Source: Stomoxys calcitrans (Eukaryota > Arthropoda > Insecta > Diptera > Muscidae). From it: a stretch of DNA of 64,000 nt. Shown here piece by piece: positions 35,938-48,227 of this stretch. The stretch is taken from the NCBI RefSeq assembly GCF_963082655.1, contig NC_081553.1:43638260-43702259 (forward strand). Direction: 5' to 3'. The stretch's first letter is position 1; the number at the start of each line of letters is the position of its first letter. The notes beneath the pieces are model-generated. The model had not been told where the DNA came from. It ran no database searches and saw only the letters and a list, made by a program, of their open reading frames with translations. A program made the translations under genes and the position numbers.

Positions 35938-37640
35938 CTCTTAAAAAATCACCCTTTTATTATGTTTTTAACTTTGCATTGTACAATCGAACCGAACACT
36001 GATTTTGGTAATAAAATTCAATGATTTGCAAGCGTTGCTCGTTAGTAAGTCTATTCATGATGAAATGTCAAAGCATACTGAGCATCTTTCTCTTTGACAC
36101 CATGTCTGAAATCCCACGTGGTCTGTCAAATCCTAACCTCAAAAAAATCACCCTTTAGTATTGAGTTAAGTTTCAAATTTCAAACGAAATTCACAGTGAA
36201 ACAAGGAAGCCGTTTTCAAGGAAGCCTTAAACCTATCGAAAACTGCATTACTTTGAGGTCTAGCTTCTACCGCTCAGAGTCATTACCAAACAACCATCGA
36301 TCAAACAAAAAAATGTGCCAAAAATATTCTTCTTTCTTATGTAGTCTTTTATTTAACATTTCTTTTAAATGTTTTCCTTTCCCCAAAAAGATTGCTGTAC
36401 CACCTTTTCCAGCCGACAAGATTATTATAGCTTAGGGAGAAAAGGTTTCTCAAAAAGTCTATTAAACAAACCCAAGTTACACTTGTTCTTTCAGGAAAAT
36501 ATATCACAAAAGAAGGCATACTTCCTTTTACTTAGTTTTATTATTCCTTTTTTTGTCCTACCATTCCAAAGCAAACAAACAATTGGCCAACAAACTTTGA
36601 AAAGCCACCAAAGAGAAAAACAAACCTAGATGGAAAAAAACCTATAAAGATTTTTCACCGCAGGTGATTTTCAAAAGTTTCATAGAAAAACAAACAAAAA
36701 GCTGGTGATTTAGGAAAAATGGATTTTTAAAAAATCTCAAAAAAATCAACAACAAAAAAAAACACAAAAATCTCTGCAATAATAATAATAATGGTGGTGG
36801 TAGTAATGCAACAAACAACTGGCATTGTTGCAACAAGAGCAGTATTGAAGTTGGAAAATTGGCCACAATCTAAGGACCAACCAAAAGGCCAGCTATGCGG
36901 CCACTATACTCGCATATAGAGTTCTTACATATGCGTGCAGGGCAAACGTTTTTCAAATTATATGCTGCCATGGTCGTCATCATCATCAGCAGCAGTGCCA
37001 GCATGGATGGCTAGGACCAAAGGACAAGCGAAAAACCAACATTCAGCATTGCAGAATTATATTGGCTTTAAGCTGGCCCATAATGTTTGGACTTGGGTTA
37101 GCATTAGGGCTGTCTTGTGTGTTGTGTGCATGGTGCCCGATAATAATAATACTAATTTAACCCTATTTTATGACTTAATTATAAAACTATGCAAGTCATA
37201 GATAAACATGTCATATTTTATGATTACATGCCTATTGCGGAACTTCGCGTCGGCAAAGTGTGGAGAAAAGGCTTTCTAATTCCTAAGAACTTATAAATGA
37301 TGTGTGTGTTTTTTTTTTTCTAGCATAGGAGTTGCTTTTATCTTGGGATAGTAGTTAAAATGGTAAATTAATTGTTTTGTATTTAGACTCATATGAGGAT
37401 TTGGCATGAGATGCTTATGCGGCTTTTATCGTAGGAGAGTTAAATGTGGGGTGTGTAACTTCATAATGGTAAAATATAAACATAAACTAAAGTTCTTAAA
37501 GCAGTGTTTGGCAACACCTGTGATATGACTTCTGCGACTAGTTGTCTAGTCTAAGAGTATAAATTGGAAGAAAGAATTAAAAATGTGCTAATTTGCCAAG
37601 TCAGCAATCTGCCAAGTCAGCTAAAAATTTAACGTTATCG
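35938..37640. other. Non-repetitive interval, no gene recognised
   Basis: Open frames at 36094-36435, 36369-36629 and 36935-37201 have no recognisable domain. It contains an (AAT)n-GGTGGTGG tract at 36779-36801 and CATCATCATCAGCAGCAG at 36977-36994. Confidence 0.35.
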
Positions 37641-37948
37641 GGAATAGGGTTTTTATGGGAGCTACATCAGGTTTAACACCAATGTGGAGCTTACGATTGA
37701 TGGATGGTTATCAGAAAACACTATGTGCGGAATTTCAGTTCAATCGGATAGCAATTGGCAATTCCAGGGCATCAAAACGGGATATCGGTGGTTTATATGG
37801 AGCAATATCAGGTTATAGAGTGATTTGGATAGTACTTAGCACGGTTGTTGGAAGTTGTAGTGAAACGCAAGATGGAAAATTCCAGCCAAATCGGATAACA
37901 ACAGCGGTTTTCAGGACCTCAAGACGAATCGTCATACGGTTTATATTA
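37641..37948 (-). repeat. Sub-family B fragment, inverted
   Basis: About two B units (TTTTTATGGGAGCTACATCAGG, GGTTATAGAGTGATTTGG, GTTGTTGGAAGTTGTAG). It breaks into a segment rich in ATCGAT. Confidence 0.65.
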
Positions 37949-38061
37949 CAGCTGGCAAACTATCGATATACGGTACAATCGATATTTTCGATACTTTTCA
38001 TAATAAATATCGATATTATCGTTTATTTCCCTTCACCTATATTCCAAACGAAAATGAGAAG
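37949..38061. other. Segment with clustered ATCGAT motifs
   Basis: Four ATCGAT/TATCGATA-like sites occur within about 70 bp (about 37962, 37978, 38010 and nearby). TATCGATA is the DRE/DREF motif of fly housekeeping promoters, but the flanks are transposon DNA, so the function is doubtful. Confidence 0.35.
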
Positions 38062-39010
38062 TAACAAGTAAAAAGGCGTTAAGTTCGGTTGGGCCGCCCT
38101 TAATGGGCCCAAGGCTTTAAATCGAGATATCGGTCTACATGGCAGATATATCCAAATCTGGATCGATTTTGGTTAAATGGCAGAAAAATGGCACTGTCCC
38201 AAATTTCGGCGAAATCGGACATTAAATGCGCCTTTTATGACCCCAAAACTTAAAACCGAGAAATCGGTCAATATGGCAGCTATATCCAAATCTGATCCGA
38301 TCAGGGCCAAATTGAAGAAAAACGTCGAAGGGTCTAAGACAACTCACTGTCTCAAATTTCAGCGATATGGGACAATAAATGCGCCTTTTATGGCCCCAAA
38401 ACCTAAAACCGAGAGATCGGTCTAAATGGCAGCTATGTCCAAATCTGAACCGATCTGGGCCAAATTGATGACTAATGACGAAGAGCCTAACACAACTCAC
38501 TGTCCCATACTTCAGCAAAATCGGGTAATAAATGTGGCTTTTATGGGCCTAAGACCTCATATCGGAGGATCGATCTATATGGCAGCTATATCCAAATCTG
38601 AACCGATCTGGGCCAAATTGATGAATAACTACGAAGGCCCTAACACAACTCACTGTCCCAAATTTCAGCAAAATCGGGTAATAAATGTGACTTTAATGGG
38701 CCTAAGACCCCAAATCGGAGGATCGGTCTATATGAGGGCTATATCAAGATATAGTCCGATATGGCCCATCTTTGAACTTAACTTTCATGTGGACAAAAAA
38801 AGAATCTGTGCAAAATTTCAGCTCAATATCACTTTTTTAAAAGACTGTAGCGTGATTTCAACAGACAGACGGACGGTCATGCCTAGATCGTCTTAGATTT
38901 TTAAGCTGATCAAGAATATATATACTTAATAGGGTCGGAAATGAATATTTCGATGTGTTGCAAACGGAATGACAAAATGAAGATACCCCCATCCTTCGGT
39001 GGTGGGTATA
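38062..39010 (-). mobile_element. HINE-like element, sub-family A, compact, both ends present
   Basis: It runs from AACAAGTAAAAAGGCG with GTTCGGTTGGGCCG to CCCCCATCCTTCGGTGGTGGGTATA. Between them are four to five inverted A units, the leader (AAAATTTCAGCTCAATATC), GACTGTAGCGTGATTTCAACAG, CAGACGGACGG (38870-38881) and AAGAATATATATACTT. At about 950 bp it is the shortest copy with both termini and a useful reference. The open frames at 38177-38896 and minus strand 38222-38518 are unit read-through. Confidence 0.8.
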
Positions 39011-39410
39011 AAAACAAATGTAATAAAGTCAGTTGGAAGTCATGATAGAAATCATTGTACAAAATTGAAGCCCAATCGGGTGAAAAAAGCGCCCTCTATA
39101 GGCGCAATGTGTCTAATAGGATACATTTAGTGTTGGATCGCTTATTTTAGTTCAATTTTGCTAAAAAAAATAAACTTTGCCGCTAGTATCGATAGGAAAA
39201 ATATCAATCGATAGTCAGACAAAAAATAAAATATCGATATTTTACCAGTTCTAGTTTATATGTGAGCTATATCAGGTTATAGACTGATTTAAACCATATT
39301 ATACACGAATATCAAATGGTAGTGCAAATTTTTGACAAGGTCGATTGATGAATGGGTTAGCAAAAGCCTTTAAAGTGAAAATCGGGAGATGCATATATAT
39401 GGGAGCTGTA
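39011..39410 (-). repeat. Sub-family B fragment with a ~150-bp insert
   Basis: B sequence (GTTGGAAGTCATGATAGAAA, then GTGAGCTATATCAGGTTATAG) is split between about 39103 and 39253. The insert is non-B sequence carrying three ATCGAT-type sites (39187, 39212, 39234). Confidence 0.55.
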
Positions 39411-40486
39411 TCTAAAATTGCTATGCAATATTTATGACAGCTATATACTTATCTGATCCGATTTTTTTAAATTTTGCACATACATTGAGACTTCACAAAA
39501 ACGACTCCGGACCAAAATTGTGGCTTCTACAGCCTTAAAAGTTCAAATCGGACGAAAGATATATATGGGAGCTATATCTCAATCTAAACCGATTTTGATG
39601 AAATTTTCCAGATATGTCAAGATCAGTAACAAAACAGTCCGTGCCAAATTTTGTGCAGATCGGTTGAAAATTGGAGCTACTACGGCCATTGAAGTGCAAA
39701 TCGGGCGATACATATATATGGGAGGTATAACTAAATCTAGACCGATTTTTATGAAATTTTGTACACATATGGAGACGTCAAATAAAACACCTCGCGCCAA
39801 ATTTTGTAAAAATCGGTAAAAAATGGTGGTTTTTACAGCCTTAAACGGCCATATCGGATGAAAGATATATATGCGAGCTATATTTAAATCTGGACCGATT
39901 TTCATGAAATTTTTCACCCATATTAGGACGTCAAATAAAACATCTCGCGCCAAATTTTGTAAAGATCGGTAAAAAATTGTGGTTTCTCCAGCCTTAAAAG
40001 TCCTTATCGGATGAAAGATATATATGGGAGATATATCTAAATCTGAACCGATTTTTATGAAGTCTTGCACACATATGTAAACCTCAAATAATATACCCAA
40101 TGCCAAATTTAGTAAAGATCGGACGAAAATTGTGGCTTCTACAGTCATCTAAAGCCATATCGGATGAAATATATATATGGGAGCTATATTGAAATCTGAA
40201 CCGATTGATCGAAATCAATAGCGTTTGTCCTTGAGCCAAAAAAGTGACATGTGCAAACTTTCGTGACAATCGGACAACAAATACGACATGCACTTTGATT
40301 ACAAGAATACATCGACTCACAGATGGACAGACGGACAGGCGGACATGGCAAAATCGAATCAGAAAGTGATTCTGAGTCCATCGGTATACTTATCAATGGG
40401 TCTGGTTCTTTTCCTTCTTAGCGTTGCAAACAAAGACACACATTTTTAATACCCTGTACCACAGTGGTGGTGTAGGGAATAAAAAT
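39411..40486 (-). mobile_element. HINE-like element, sub-family C, inverted
   Basis: Five to six C units run on the minus strand (GTGGCTTCTACAGCC, ATCGGATGAAAGATATATATG), then the leader, GACAGACGGACAGGCGGAC (40326-40344), CGAATCAGAAAGTGATTC, ATCAATGGGTC and the end CCCTGTACCACAGTGGTGGTG. The open frames at 39520-39819 and minus strand 39579-40148 are array read-through. Confidence 0.78.
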
Positions 40487-40489
40487 TCT

Positions 40490-40855
40490 TAAGGAGTGTT
40501 TTTGACACATACAATCACATTTTCATTTTGGGCATCGCTGCTCGAAATTTCAATCTGAAATTTTGTACCATGACGTTCTCTATGCGCCAAATATGCTTCA
40601 AATCGCTCTAGAACCTGATATAGCTCCCATATAAACCGATCGCACGTTCTATCCAATTTGGCTGCATATTGACTTCTGCTATGATCTCCATCATACGTGC
40701 CAAGTACGACGTAAATCGGTCTATAACATGTGAAAACTCCCATATAAACCGATCTCCCGTTTGCCCTTCTTAAGCCCCTATATAAACCTTTCCCATATAA
40801 ACCTTTCTCCTTATTTGACTTTTTGAGCCACTATATAAGGCGCAATTCTTATAAT
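40490..40855 (+). repeat. Sub-family B fragment
   Basis: About two B units (CTGATATAGCTCCCATATAAAC, CCGATCTCCCG). A ~20-bp stretch with CCCATATAAACCTTTC is duplicated at 40780-40810. Confidence 0.6.
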
Positions 40856-40856
40856 G

Positions 40857-42520
40857 ATTCCGTGGTGAAAAAAGGGTACTCAATTTTTGGATATCTGAAG
40901 GGGGGCGAACTCTCCCCCTTACCATAATTTTCAGAAACGCCAGATCTTGGAGATGGGTGGTGCGATTTATGCGAAATTTTGTGTACTCTCTCATATAGTA
41001 AGCTAAAAACTAAGATTTGGTATCCAAATTTCGGACGGGGTACCTAGAGGGCCGCCCCCCCCCCCCAAAACCTACTAAATATATAAATACATCAATCACG
41101 ATAATATGGGACTCAAATGAAAAGTATTTAAGAGTAGAAAACGTATCTGATATCAAATTGTCGGACCAAGTGCTTGGGGGACCACCACAACCCCCAAAAC
41201 ACCCCTAAATCGGACATTTACCGACCATGGCAATATTTGACTCAAATGAAAGGTATTTGTAAGAAGAATACGAATCTGTTATTCAAATATGAGACCAAAC
41301 TTCTGGGGGTCCACCCCATCCCCAAAACACCCCCAAACAGGATTTATTTACTGACCATGGCAATATGGGGCTTAAATATAAGGTATTTGAGTGTAGAATA
41401 CGAATCTGATATCCAAATGTGGGACCAAGTGTTTGGTGGGCCGACCATCCCCGAAAACACCCTCCCCCCAAAGAGGGCAAATTTACGACCATAGCAATAT
41501 GGGGCTCAAATGAAAGGCCTTTGGGAGTCAATTACGAATCTGATATCAATATTAAGGAAAAAGTGTCTGTAGGATAACCCCACCACCACAACACCTCCAA
41601 ATAGGACATATTTGCTGACCAATCAAATCAGATATATATTTTCAGGGCCATGTCAATGATTCCCCACTGAGTGGGGAATCATCCCCCAAACCGGACATGT
41701 TTCCCGACTATGGAAATATGGAACCCAAATGAAAAACATTTGGGAGTAGAGCACGAATCTGATGTCAACATTTGGAACCAACTGTCTAAGGAAAGTCCCA
41801 CCCCATAACAACCCCCAAATAGGACGTATTTGCAGACCGTGACAATTTACGTCTCAAAGAGAGTGGATCACGATGTTGATAGTTTTTAGGACCCTACCCC
41901 AAACCTGATATATTTGCTGACTATTGCAATAAGGGGCTTAAATGAAAGGTATTTGTGATAAGAAAACCAATTTGGTATCCAATTTTGGGGACGAGTGTTT
42001 AGCCCTCGAAAACCAATGGCAATTTGGGGTTTAAATAAATGATATTTAAACTAGAGCTCGATGCTGATACATTTTCAGGGCTAAGTATTTGGGAGACCAC
42101 CCCTCTCCCCAAAACACCCCTAATTTGGACATATTTACCTAACATGTCGAAATTAAATATTCAAAGGATAAGTTTATTCTGGAGGCCACCTTAGCGCAGA
42201 GGTTAGCATGTCCCCCTATGACGCTGAAAGCCTAAGTTCGAATCCTGGTGAGACCACCAAAAAAACTTTTCCAGTGGAGGTTTTCCCTTCCTAATGCTGG
42301 CAACATTTGCGAGGTACTATGCCATGAAAAACTTATCTCCAAAGAGGTGTCGAATTGCGGCACGCCGTTCGGACTCGGCTTTAAAAAGTTGGCCCCTTAT
42401 CATTGAGCTTAAACTTGAATCGGACTGCACTCATTGATATATGAAAAGATTGCCCCTGGAATGTGGAATGTTCTTGGGCAAAATTTGCAATTTGCAATTT
42501 TGTTCTATATGTTCAGCTAG
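40857..42520 (+). mobile_element. Helitron-like element E carrying a SINE near its 3' end
   Basis: It starts in the 5' sub-terminal block (GGTACTCAATTTTTGGATATC, GGGGGGCGAACTCTCCCCC). About ten ~130-bp units follow up to 42150, then a SINE at 42184-42501, then TTCAGCTAG (ending 42520) before T, which matches a Helitron 3' terminus. The GC-rich hairpin region seen in other copies is missing. Confidence 0.6.
42184..42501 (+). mobile_element. tRNA-derived SINE (SINE1) copy 1
   Basis: The tRNA-like head (GCCACCTTAGCGCAGAGGTT) has an A-box-like TTAGCGCAGAGG, then TATGACGCTGAA and a B box AGTTCGAATCC with one change. The body includes TGCTGGCAACATTTGCGAGG and GCGGCACGCCGTTCGGACTC. The tail is GGGCAAAATTTGCAATTTGC. 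It has no coding capacity and would depend on a LINE partner. Confidence 0.8.
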
Positions 42521-43137
42521 TAAAAAATAAAATAAAATAAAATAAAGATAAGGATTCTATGGCTGCATACATCAATTGGCTTTTTTTACCAGGAAAATAT
42601 TTAGAACAAAATTTAATTAACACCACAGCTGATTGCTTGCTCAATTTCCATATCCCATTTCCAATGCACTTCACGCTATACCGATTGTCCCTCACCTGCA
42701 TACTATGCTAATTTTGCATAAAACAAATACTCGTATCTCACCAAAAGTCTATGAATATGAATGAGCACGCATCAAACGGTCTTCAGCAATGGAATGTTGC
42801 GTTACGTTTTTTAAGACACTTTCGAAATTGTCTGCATTCGTTTGGCAAATGTCAGTAAACATCAAAGCAGAAGAAAAATGAAATAAATAAATAACCATAT
42901 ATCATAGTCATGACCAATAATACCAGCATCTTCTGCATAGTCTTAAGAAGAAGGAGCTAATGAATTGATAAAATAATGGTGTATAGCAAAATGCATAGTT
43001 TGTCTAGATAACGAGGAGCATACATTTGCAAATATGTTAATGAGGTTGAAAACAAATTGGGAAAGCATTTAAAAAAGGGGGCAGACGCAGAACATATTTG
43101 AAGATTAAAATAATAAATAAAATAAAATAACAAAAAA
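42521..43137. other. AT-rich flank of the pentamer satellite
   Basis: An (AAAAT)n tract lies at 42523-42547 and another AAATA run at 43109-43137 directly before the satellite. The rest is non-repetitive with no gene recognised. Confidence 0.4.
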
Positions 43138-44015
43138 TAACATAACATAACATAACATAACATAACATAACATAACATAACATAACATAACATAACATAA
43201 CATAACATAACATAACATAACATAACATAACATAACATAACATAACATAACATAACATAACATAACATAACATAACATAACATAACATAACATAACATAA
43301 CATAACATAACATAACATAACATAACATAACATAACATAACATAACATAACATAACATAACATAACATAACATAACATAACATAACATAACATAACATAA
43401 CATAACATAACATAACATAACATAACATAACATAACATAACATAACATAACATAACATAACATAACATAACATAACATAACATAACATAACATAACATAA
43501 CATAACATAACATAACATAACATAACATAACATAACATAACATAACATAACATAACATAACATAACATAACATAACATAACATAACATAACATAACATAA
43601 CATAACATAACATAACATAACATAACATAACATAACATAACATAACATAACATAACATAACATAACATAACATAACATAACATAACATAACATAACATAA
43701 CATAACATAACATAACATAACATAACATAACATAACATAACATAACATAACATAACATAACATAACATAACATAACATAACATAACATAACATAACATAA
43801 CATAACATAACATAACATAACATAACATAACATAACATAACATAACATAACATAACATAACATAACATAACATAACATAACATAACATAACATAACATAA
43901 CATAACATAACATAACATAACATAACATAACATAACATAACATAACATAACATAACATAACATAACATAACATAACATAACATAACATATCATAACATAA
44001 CATAACATAACATAA
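43138..44015 (-). repeat. (TTATG)n / (CATAA)n pentanucleotide satellite
   Basis: About 175 perfect CATAA copies run for roughly 880 bp with a single visible variant (CATAT at 43986-43990). All three minus-strand frames stay open because TTATG has no in-frame stop, giving Met-Leu-Cys-Tyr-Val repeats; this is not a gene. The near-perfect homogeneity suggests a recent expansion or slippage. The run length may also be affected by assembly. Confidence 0.95.
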
Positions 44016-44134
44016 TAAAATTAAATAATATAATGCCAAAAAAATGTTTGAATAAAAAAATAAATTTTTTTAAATTTTGAAAGCAATTTTAAGACAACTT
44101 TCCACAAACATAAACATTCGAGGATTTAAATGTA

Positions 44135-44359
44135 TTGGGTTGCCCAAAAAGTAATTGCGGATTTTTTAAAAGAAAGTAAATGCATTTTTAATAAAACTTT
44201 AATCAAATATACTTTTTTACACTTTTTTTCTAAAGCAAACTAAAAGTAACAGCTGATAACTGACAGAAGAAAGAATGCAATTACAGAGTCACAAGCTGTG
44301 AAAAAATTTGTCAACGCCGACTATATGAAAAATCCGCAATTACTTTTTGGGCAACCCAA
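44135..44359 (+). mobile_element. mariner-type MITE copy 2
   Basis: Perfect terminal motifs TTGGGTTGCC and GGCAACCCAA are flanked by TA on both sides. The interior is nearly identical to copies 1 and 3 but about 10 bp shorter (a deletion near ACTTTAATCAAATATAC). Confidence 0.9.
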
Positions 44360-44361
44360 TA

Positions 44362-45257
44362 ATTTAAAAAAATTGACAAACAAATTTTCTTCATAAATTC
44401 TTAAAATAATCCTCAACAAAATTTTTATAAAAAACCGTTTTTTAAAGAAGTTAATAAAATTTATTATAAACAAAAAATCCTAGAATTATAAAATTAAAAA
44501 AAAAAATTTTTTATCACTCAACAAAAATCTACAATACCTAGAAAAAAATTGCCGAAACTGTCTCAGAGATTTCGTTGATGTTCTTTAGCCACCAAAGCTG
44601 TATGAGTTCATCTATCACACATTACGTTTTCCATTTTCCACTATTTTTCACTTTTCCAAGCAAATAATTGTCATTGCCATAGAACGCCCATTTACAAAGA
44701 TAGATTTTATGTGTCAAGTAGTTTAAACATTTACCTACATATGTAGGCACACACACACACACACACACATAGCATCAAGTGTGGCATCAAACAAACATTA
44801 TGAGGCATTTAAACGTTAATGTATCTTGCAACACCTGTGCCGAAGAGTTTTCTTCAAGCAAACGGTCATTTAGGATAAATGCCATGCTTACAACATAGAA
44901 GGGCATTAGCCCATATACATGGTTAGCACTTGAAACGAATGAATGAACAGCAAAAGAAAGATGACAGCCTGTCATCCTACACTACAAAGTAGGTAAATGT
45001 TTGCTAAGTAACATTCTTTACCTTAGATGAAGACGAAGAAGAGCTGTGTAATTTTCAAATCATTCTTCAAATTATGACAATAATCCTGTTAATGAGGAGC
45101 CCAAATCACTTAGGAAATGTTAATTGGAGAATAAAGTGGTGTCTATGAGCGTAGCTTGGGTGAAAAGGGTCAAAGCAATACAAGCGAAGGAGAAAAGACA
45201 CGTAAAGGAACAGGCTGTAGGGAAAAATTTAAGAAAAACTAAAGCAAACTGGATACA
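44362..45257. other. Non-repetitive interval, no gene recognised
   Basis: AT-rich, with a (CA)n microsatellite at 44750-44769. No recognisable coding region. Confidence 0.35.
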
Positions 45258-45768
45258 CACAAAAACTGTGGCTTCTACAGTTTTAAAGGTCTTATCGGAT
45301 GAAAGATATATAAGGAAGCTACATCTAAATCTGATCCGATTTCGGCTTATATGGGAGCTTTATCAGGTTCTTAAATTATACATGGCACAGTTGTTGGAAG
45401 TCATAACAGAACACCAAAATTTCAGCCAAATGGGACAAAAATTGTGGCTTCCAGGGGCTCTAGAAGTTTAATCGGGAGATCGGTTAATATGGGAGCTATA
45501 TTTAAATCTGAACCGATATGGCCCATTTACAAATTCCCGACGACCTACATCAATAGTAGGTATCTGGGCAAAATTTTAAGTGACTTACTTTACGCGTTCG
45601 ACCACTATCGTGATTTCGACAGACGGACGGATGGACATGGCTAGATCGAATCAGATGTCGAAACGATCCAGAATAGATATACTTTATGGGGTCCCAGATC
45701 AAGTTTTCGAGGAGTTACAAACGTAATGGCTAGAATAGCATACCCTCATCCTATGGTGGTGGGCATAA
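45258..45768 (-). mobile_element. Chimeric C/B HINE-like element, inverted
   Basis: 45258-45341 is C-type (GTGGCTTCTACAG, ATCGGATGAAAGATATAT). From 45342 it switches to B-type (TATGGGAGCTTTATCAGG, GTTGTTGGAAGTCATAACAG). The join falls at the shared GATCCGATTT/CGG of the conserved core. The right side has CGACAGACGGACGGATGGACATGG and the end CATCCTATGGTGGTGGGCATA. Confidence 0.65.
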
Positions 45769-45769
45769 A

Positions 45770-46580
45770 AAAAATCCACTCAAATTGCAACACACGCCAT
45801 GACATAAGGCCATACAAGGACAATTAAGCTGTCTAGTATTCATGCCTTAGGCTATATGACCCATTAACTAGAAGCGACAGGACAGTAATTGTCACCCGCA
45901 GAGCTTTGAGCGATAAATATTGACCACTCTAAAAAAACATTTCTAAATATAGAAAACTGCCTTGTAACACGAATTCTAAACAAAAATCTATGTAGAATAC
46001 TGGAAAATTGCATTAAATAAATTATTGCACGTCAAAGCACAAAAGAACTAAAATAAAAATCCCTACAATATCAACTCTATTGCTAATCAAATTTACACAT
46101 GTCCCCAAAAGAAGGATGCATGGCTATGTCGCATAACTTTGCGAACATCCCAGGCAGCAAGAGTCCCCTTTTGTTACATTTAAGCACCATACTGAGATGC
46201 ATAACAAAATGTGGTCAGAACATGCAATCGAAAAATTAAGTTAATATTGTGAGGTTAAGCACAAAAGAAAAAAATTGCTAGAAAATGAGCTAGACTAGGA
46301 AAAAATAACGCAACAAGAAGTTGTTGAAGTTAATTTAAGCAAATGTGTGGAAATTGTCTGAAAGAAGGGCAATCTCTTTGGTAGCTGATTGAGTTGAGTG
46401 AGTGGCTGATGTTATTATCATTGTTCTTTGGACCGACTACTTTTAAGCATGAGAAATCAGCAAAATGACCCTCATGTTAAAAAGCAATCATTTACCGGTG
46501 GAATAGCCAAGAAGAAACATTCTAAAGACAGACAAGGTTAAGGGAGTAAAGACTGCGAGGAAACTTTTTTTTTTTTAATT
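45770..46580. other. Non-repetitive interval, no gene recognised
   Basis: No recognisable coding region or repeat. Confidence 0.35.
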
Positions 46581-46785
46581 GAAGCTAATAGGGCAATATT
46601 TTCCTTAGATGGTAAAAAATATACAATTTTTCGTAAAAAAACAAATTTTTACTAAAATTGCAATTTAAAGAGAAGGGGCATTGTAGCCAATGGGGCAATA
46701 TTTTCCTTAGATGGTAAAAAATATACAACAATTTTTCGCAAAAAAATCAAATTTTGACTAAAATTGCAATTTAAAATATTTATAA
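46581..46785. repeat. Tandem duplication, ~102 bp
   Basis: GGGCAATATTTTCCTTAGATGG starts at 46591 and again at 46693. The following ACTAAAATTGCAATTTAA is also repeated. Confidence 0.8.
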
Positions 46786-46869
46786 TTTGTAAATAGGCAA
46801 AATTTCGGTAAAGTTTTCCATAGTTAGTAAAAATGTCTAAAAAATTGGTAAAATTGTCCATGATTGGTA

Positions 46870-46995
46870 AATCTGTCTCCAAAGCACCATCCACAAATAA
46901 AAGTGAACCAATCGAGACAATATGGTGCTCAAATGAAAGGTTTTCGGGAGAAGAGTACGAATTTAATATTAAAAATTAGGTCCAGGGACCTAGGG
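46870..46995 (+). repeat. Helitron-like F fragment left of a SINE
   Basis: One unit (CAATATGGTGCTCAAATGAAAGG, TTAGGTCCAGGGACCTAGGG) is interrupted by a SINE. Confidence 0.6.
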
Positions 46996-47330
46996 AACGC
47001 CACCTTAGCGCAAAGGTTAGCATGTCCGCCTATGACGCTGAACGCCTGGGTTCGAATCCTGGCGAGACCATTAGAAAACAAATTTTCAGCAGTGGTTTTC
47101 CCCTCCTAATGCTGGCAACATTTGCGAGGTACTATGCCATGAAAAACTTCTCTCCAAAGATGTGTCGCACTGCGGCACGCCGTTCGGACTCGCCTATAAA
47201 AAGCAGGCCCCCTATAATTGAGCTTAAAACTTGAATCAGACTGCACTCATTGATATGAGAGAAGTTTGCCCCTGTTCCTTAGTGGAATGTTCATGGGCAA
47301 AATTTGCAATTTGCAATTTTTATTAGTTTT
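46996..47330 (+). mobile_element. tRNA-derived SINE (SINE1) copy 2, best preserved
   Basis: The head has an A-box-like TTAGCGCAAAGG and a perfect B box GGTTCGAATCC at 47049-47059. The body (GCTGGCAACATTTGCGAGG, GCACTGCGGCACGCCGTTC) and the tail (TTCATGGGCAAAATTTGC, AATTTGCAATTTTT) are complete. It separates Helitron-like sequence of opposite orientation. Confidence 0.85.
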
Positions 47331-47334
47331 CTAG

Positions 47335-48226
47335 TCCCCAATACCTTTGATTTGATAACCATATTGTGCCCATCGGTCCACTTTTGGTTTTGGGTGGCGT
47401 TTTTGTGGTAAGGGGGAGGGAAGACCCCCCCCCCCCCTCCGATTTCTATGTTTCCTTCTAGACAAACTTACACAATCTGTGAAAATTTTAAGAAAATCGA
47501 TTCAGCCGTGTTTGATTCTACGGTACAAACAAAAAAAACCGAGTCCCATATAGTCATGATGGGTCATATGCCCATTTAAGGCATTTTTGGGAGGTTGGGC
47601 AACCCGCCTATACTTTAAACTGATTTTGTATGCCAGATTCGTAATCCACTCCAGAACACTTTTAATTTGAGGTCCATAGTGACATGAACCTCCAATGTTT
47701 CTGTTTGGGGAAATTTCTGGGATGGGATGGCCCGATGGGTACTTAGACCCAAATTTTAAAACCAGATTCGTATTCTATTTTCCAATATCTTTCATTTGAA
47801 TCCCATATGGTCCCGATCGGTCTACTTTTGATTTTGGTTGGTGTTTTTGGGTAACAGGGGAGGGTCCGCCCCCTTCCGAAATTAACAAATTATGAAGGCT
47901 ATTTCTCTTTTCTATCCATATTCACAATCTACTCCCGACCACCTTTCATTTGAGTCCCATATTGTCATGATCGTCCAAAAACCTTTTTTAGGGGGTTTTG
48001 GGGTTGGGGCGGCCCCCACCTACTTGGACCCAATTTCTAATATGAAATTCGTACTCTACTCCTGAATAACTTTCATTTGAGTCCTATATTGTCCCGATCG
48101 GTCCACTTTTATTTTTGGGTAGTACTTTTGGGGTAAGGGGGAGGGTCCGACCCCCTTCCGATATCAAAAAATTATTGATTTCCTTCCAGACCAACCTACA
48201 TAAACTGTGGAAATTTTCAAGGTAAT
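47335..48226 (-). mobile_element. Helitron-like element(s) F, inverted
   Basis: Units with CCATATTGTGCCCATCGGTCC and GGTAAGGGGGAGGG occur. The 5' sub-terminal block (ACACAATCTGTGAAAATTTT) occurs near 47472, followed by TACAAACAAAAAAAACCGAG and then further units to about 48226. At least two partial elements are joined. Confidence 0.6.
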
Positions 48227-48227
48227 C

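Noticed and set aside
43138..44015. Telomeric repeat
   Set aside because: TTATG is not TTAGG, flies lack short telomere repeats, and the block is interstitial.
42957..44039. Long minus-strand open frames (up to 360 codons) with a five-residue repeat
   Set aside because: They are translations of the (TTATG)n satellite, open in all three frames.
46996..47070. Possible tRNA gene (A and B boxes)
   Set aside because: It is the head of a SINE present in several copies with a common body and tail.
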